A stretch of DNA of 55,349 bases from NCBI GenBank assembly GCA_016763855.1, contig JAESSY010000048.1, forward strand, positions 1 to 55,349, written 5' to 3'. The position numbers were made by a program, and so were the translations under genes. A model generated the notes under the pieces. The model had not been told where the DNA came from. It did no database searches and saw nothing but the letters and a program-made list of their open reading frames with translations. Below, piece after piece: positions 52,962 through 55,349 of the stretch (within the stretch, counting starts at the first letter, position 1; the number at the start of each line of letters is the position of its first letter). This DNA is from Pseudomonadales bacterium (GTDB lineage Bacteria > Pseudomonadota > Gammaproteobacteria > Pseudomonadales > Azotimanducaceae).

Positions 52962-53873
52962 TTACTTAGGTGTTGTCCAACTACCCAGATTGTATTCCCA
53001 GTACGTTCGTCTTGCCTTTATTAAATTTGGATCATTATTTCCAATACCATATCTTAGGTATACCCAAATCGAAAACGTCAATCCAACAGATCGAACGGAA
53101 TCCCCGAGATGGTTGTACTCTTCCGGGGATAAGCGACGGGTACTTTGTTAGCCATCAAGGAGAGCTACAAATAATTTATCGTCGAACCCTGATTCATTAA
53201 AGCAGACGGCGAAGATAGTGAGTGCCAGATCAAGCACGGGATAGCCAAGTGATACTTCCTCCCAATCAATGACAGATAACAATTCTTCTCCCTGAAAGAG
53301 ACAATTCTTAGGGGAGAAATCACCATGAATAATGCACTCTTTTTGAAGCTTATATTGACTTTGGAATTCAGCCAATTTTTCATATTCAATTTGGTAAGGA
53401 CTTAAGTCTTTTTGGGGAACTGCTTTAGCTAAGTCATCAATACACTGCGGAATATATGTATCATTCAGAAATGCTGAGCGGGTTTTCAATCCTTTTGTTG
53501 GGATGGAATGAAGGGCTGCCAAAGCTCGACCCAAGCAAAGACTTGTGTCTATTGTAATAATAGGGGCGCTGCCTTCAACTCGGTGCATTGCAACGGCCAC
53601 TAATTTGTTAGATTCAAAAACACACTCTCCCTTTGGGCTGGACAAATAAAATGATGCTGGGTAGTTGTGTTCTCTTAGCCGCTGGAAAAACGGCAGTTCA
53701 GTTCTAACGCTAGATGCAGAATGTTCCCTGATAATCTTTATTACGAACTTCCCATTTCCAGTGTTTACATAGTAATTTTCATTGGCCAATCCTCCTGCCT
53801 TCGAAAAGCTCTCAAGTTCACCGAGATAGAAAAACTGTGTAATACTTTGTAGTTCCTGCTGAATATATTCCAT
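52962..53873 (-). pseudogene. Phosphotransferase (APH/choline-kinase family) with one in-frame stop
   Basis: The frame from 53873 reads a kinase of the APH fold: GGLANENYYVNTGNGKFVIK, HGDFSPKNCLF as the catalytic loop with Asp, then IDWEEVSLG as the metal site. It stops at TAA 53148-53150 after FVALLDG. Past the stop the same frame continues for 61 codons (QSTRRLSPEEYNHLGD and onwards, with YLRYGIGNNDPN) to a second stop at 52962, giving a normal ~304-residue length. A Tyr codon (TAC/TAT) to TAA change explains it. Substrate (homoserine-, hexosamine- or drug-like) not decidable. Confidence 0.85.
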
Positions 53874-53892
53874 AAACAGTTACTCTGCCGTC

Positions 53893-54723
53893 CTAGATTC
53901 TAGTTGAAAGCCATGCCCTAGTAGCCTCAATAAATCTATGCTCTGAAGATATGCCGCTGTCTTTACACATGTTCTTCACTAGTGGTTCAGCGTTTTCGGG
54001 ACAAATAGGCAAAGCTACCTTACTTAACATCGACAGATCATTAAGACCGTTTCCAATGGCAACCGTTTTGCTAGGGTCATAGTCAAGGTACTCAATTGTC
54101 AATTCAACGCCGAGCCCCTTATCAACTGTTCCCATTACATCAATGAACCCGTCGGATCTGCTATGGTGGTATGTGAAAGAGTCTTCCGCAAATTCAGGCT
54201 GCTCTTGAATGATTTTTTCAAAGGCGGCCATCACTGCATCACCATCCTTACCTTCCGGTACTGGAATGGTTAAGTTGCCACTTTGATTTCCATGTAGTAG
54301 CAACGGTTTTCTGGCGTCGATGATATTCGCAAGGAGATTGTTCCCACCAGAACGGAACCAGATAATAAGCTCCTGTACTCGTTCAATTGTGGCCAGCGCC
54401 GCTGATGCATGCTCTAAGCCAAGTTTTTTAGATAGTGTAACGAGATCAATCTGCTGCCCTGACTGGATATCCCATAGTGAGCTTCCGTGTTCAACGAGGG
54501 CATACCTTGCCTTTCTGCTATTGATAGCATTGCAAAGGTATTCAGTATCGTACCAAGTCCTACCTGTGTTGATGATGAAGTGCTCAACATCGGATAAATC
54601 TAGTAACTCACCAAGGTTTGCTAGTTCAGTTGCATGTTCAACGGACAATGTTTCTTCTGTGAACCCTAAAGGGTTTCCATCCGTGCCGTTGAGGCAACCA
54701 TCTACATCATGAAAAAGAATCAA
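53893..54723 (-). CDS. HAD-superfamily hydrolase (Cof/sugar-phosphatase-like)
   Basis: 276 aa. Motif I is FHDVDGCLNG, motif II region is INTGRTW, and the conserved C-terminal IGNGLNDLSML supplies the motif III/IV acidic residues. The large central cap fits subfamily IIB (mannosyl-3-phosphoglycerate or sucrose-phosphate phosphatase-like). It follows the kinase pseudogene's start by 19 bp on the same strand, so the two once formed an operon for a phosphorylated sugar or similar. Confidence 0.82.
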   Translation of the reverse strand: MILFHDVDGCLNGTDGNPLGFTEETLSVEHATELANLGELLDLSDVEHFIINTGRTWYDTEYLCNAINSRKARYALVEHGSSLWDIQSGQQIDLVTLSKKLGLEHASAALATIERVQELIIWFRSGGNNLLANIIDARKPLLLHGNQSGNLTIPVPEGKDGDAVMAAFEKIIQEQPEFAEDSFTYHHSRSDGFIDVMGTVDKGLGVELTIEYLDYDPSKTVAIGNGLNDLSMLSKVALPICPENAEPLVKNMCKDSGISSEHRFIEATRAWLSTRI

Positions 54724-55156
54724 CTTACTGCTACTCCGGTGGCGAGGATACGTAGATTATCACAACAAGATGGGCCAACTCTGGATGGTTTTGGTAACTT
54801 GGGCGTGTTCATGTGAGTCTCCATTAGGATATTTGGGGCCACAAAGGCCGGCCGCTAAAGTCATGTGGCATGGTATCAACCTGTGCGGCCGTCTTGGAAT
54901 ATACTCTTCATTGATTCTCAAAACTCGTTTTAAAGAATAAGTTCGAGATACAGAAAAGAATCCTATTTTTCGAATACAGAGGGCAACTAGCTTGACCTGC
55001 TGGGCGACGAATGTGAGGAAGTTCGGTTTTTGTGACAGGGGTAGGGGGTAGTTTTCATTTTAATTTTTTTTGATTTTAAAAATACTTGGTAGGAAATTTA
55101 TTAACCTGAAATGCCAATTGCCAATGTGGCCTCGGTCGCAATAGACATGTGTTCAC

Positions 55157-55176
55157 TTGGGGCATGTTTGGGGCAT
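55157..55176. repeat. Tandem TTGGGGCAT repeats
   Basis: TTGGGGCAT at 55157-55165 and at 55168-55176, 11 bp apart, so on the same helix face. Such paired short repeats are typical of arm-type integrase sites. The integrase that would use them is not identified. Confidence 0.5.
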
Positions 55177-55327
55177 CCTGAGTCCATCTAACACCATCAG
55201 ATTCTATCTCTTTAGATTGGCGTAATGCTGGAGAGTTTTGTCCATACTGGTCAAAGGAGGTCTATGATGGTATTTGATAGTTCTCGTAAAACTGTCCATT
55301 AGGGTTCGAATTCCTCGATACAAAACG

Positions 55328-55338
55328 GGTAATATACA
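55328..55338. repeat. GGTAATATACA, match to the left-end repeat
   Basis: Identical to 14390-14400 beside the island integrase, in the same orientation. A shared arm-type site at both ends is expected of an integrated element, but an 11-bp AT-rich match can occur by chance. Confidence 0.4.
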
Positions 55339-55349
55339 ATGCTAAGTTA

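Larger units (their letters stand above)
54724..55349. other. Gene-free right end of the window
   Basis: 626 bp with no gene on either strand. It holds TTGGGGCCA at 54833, the tandem TTGGGGCAT pair at 55157 and 55168, a T-arm-like AGGGTTCGAATTCCTC near 55301, and GGTAATATACA at 55328. These fit an attachment-site neighbourhood of an integrated element. No full tRNA or copy of the tRNA-His end is present. Confidence 0.5.

Noticed and set aside
54833-54841. TTGGGGCCA, identical to the fim switch inverted repeat of E. coli
   Set aside because: No inverted partner was found nearby and the FimB-like gene is 14 kb away; one 9-mer can occur by chance.
55301-55316. Full tRNA gene at the right edge
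   Set aside because: Only a T-arm-like stretch is present; no anticodon arm, acceptor stem or CCA could be folded around it.
14333-55349. CRISPR array
   Set aside because: No regularly spaced repeats of 25-40 bp seen anywhere in the window, and no cas genes other than the Cas4-like domain of the DUF2779 protein.

Overview
The window is from a gammaproteobacterium, probably a free-living, possibly marine member of the Cellvibrionales/Oceanospirillales/Pseudomonas-like lineages. The folC-SPOR-cvpA-purF order, acnB, miaE, lpxH, the MoxR-DUF58-TgpA trio and the Pro-Arg-His tRNA cluster all fit that group. The species cannot be named from the sequence alone.

Region 1 (1-14332) is conserved chromosome. 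It holds the end of trpB, trpA, folC, a DedD-like SPOR protein, cvpA and purF, followed by a MoxR ATPase / DUF58 / transglutaminase operon, all on the + strand. acnB (-), miaE (+) and lpxH (-) follow, then three tRNA genes (Pro-TGG, Arg-TCT, His-GTG) behind a sigma-70 promoter with a GC-rich discriminator.

Region 2 (about 14333 to the end of the window) is a large, AT-richer genomic island that begins directly at the tRNA-His 3' end. The first gene is a tyrosine integrase pointing at the tRNA and preceded by a DUF4224 gene. Next is a replication/regulation-like module (16.2-21.4 kb): unrecognised genes, two tandem winged-helix paralogues, a 1.4-kb non-coding AT-rich segment with nested inverted repeats, and an H-NS-like protein. 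The palindrome core GTAATTAC recurs in the promoters of this module.

The cargo (22-45 kb) is dense in nucleases and defence-type genes. It has a T5orf172 GIY-YIG protein convergent with an Mrr-type endonuclease, a DUF429 protein, an Xre regulator with its own near-perfect palindrome, a DUF2779 (Cas4-like plus DEDD-like) nuclease, and a secreted metallo-beta-lactamase-fold protein with a membrane partner. A methyltransferase-helicase-GIY-YIG operon follows, in which the methyltransferase is frameshifted exactly at its NPPY catalytic motif. Then come a third GIY-YIG protein, a FimB-like recombinase, a resolvase remnant, a compact three-gene HNH / middle-component / DUF2326-ATPase set (ABC-three-component type), and a HEPN-like protein.

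The last part (45-54.7 kb) is a string of mostly single-gene units: small membrane proteins, a PIN nuclease, hydrolases, a nucleotidyltransferase-HAD pair and a GNAT. It includes two decayed genes side by side: a kinase with one in-frame stop, and a deleted copy of a gene found 5.7 kb upstream. The final 0.6 kb has no gene. It holds short repeats, one of which (GGTAATATACA) also lies beside the integrase, so the right end of the island may be at or just past the window edge.

The strongest leads are the ABC-three-component locus, the frameshifted methyltransferase module, and the island's own H-NS/winged-helix/inverted-repeat core.
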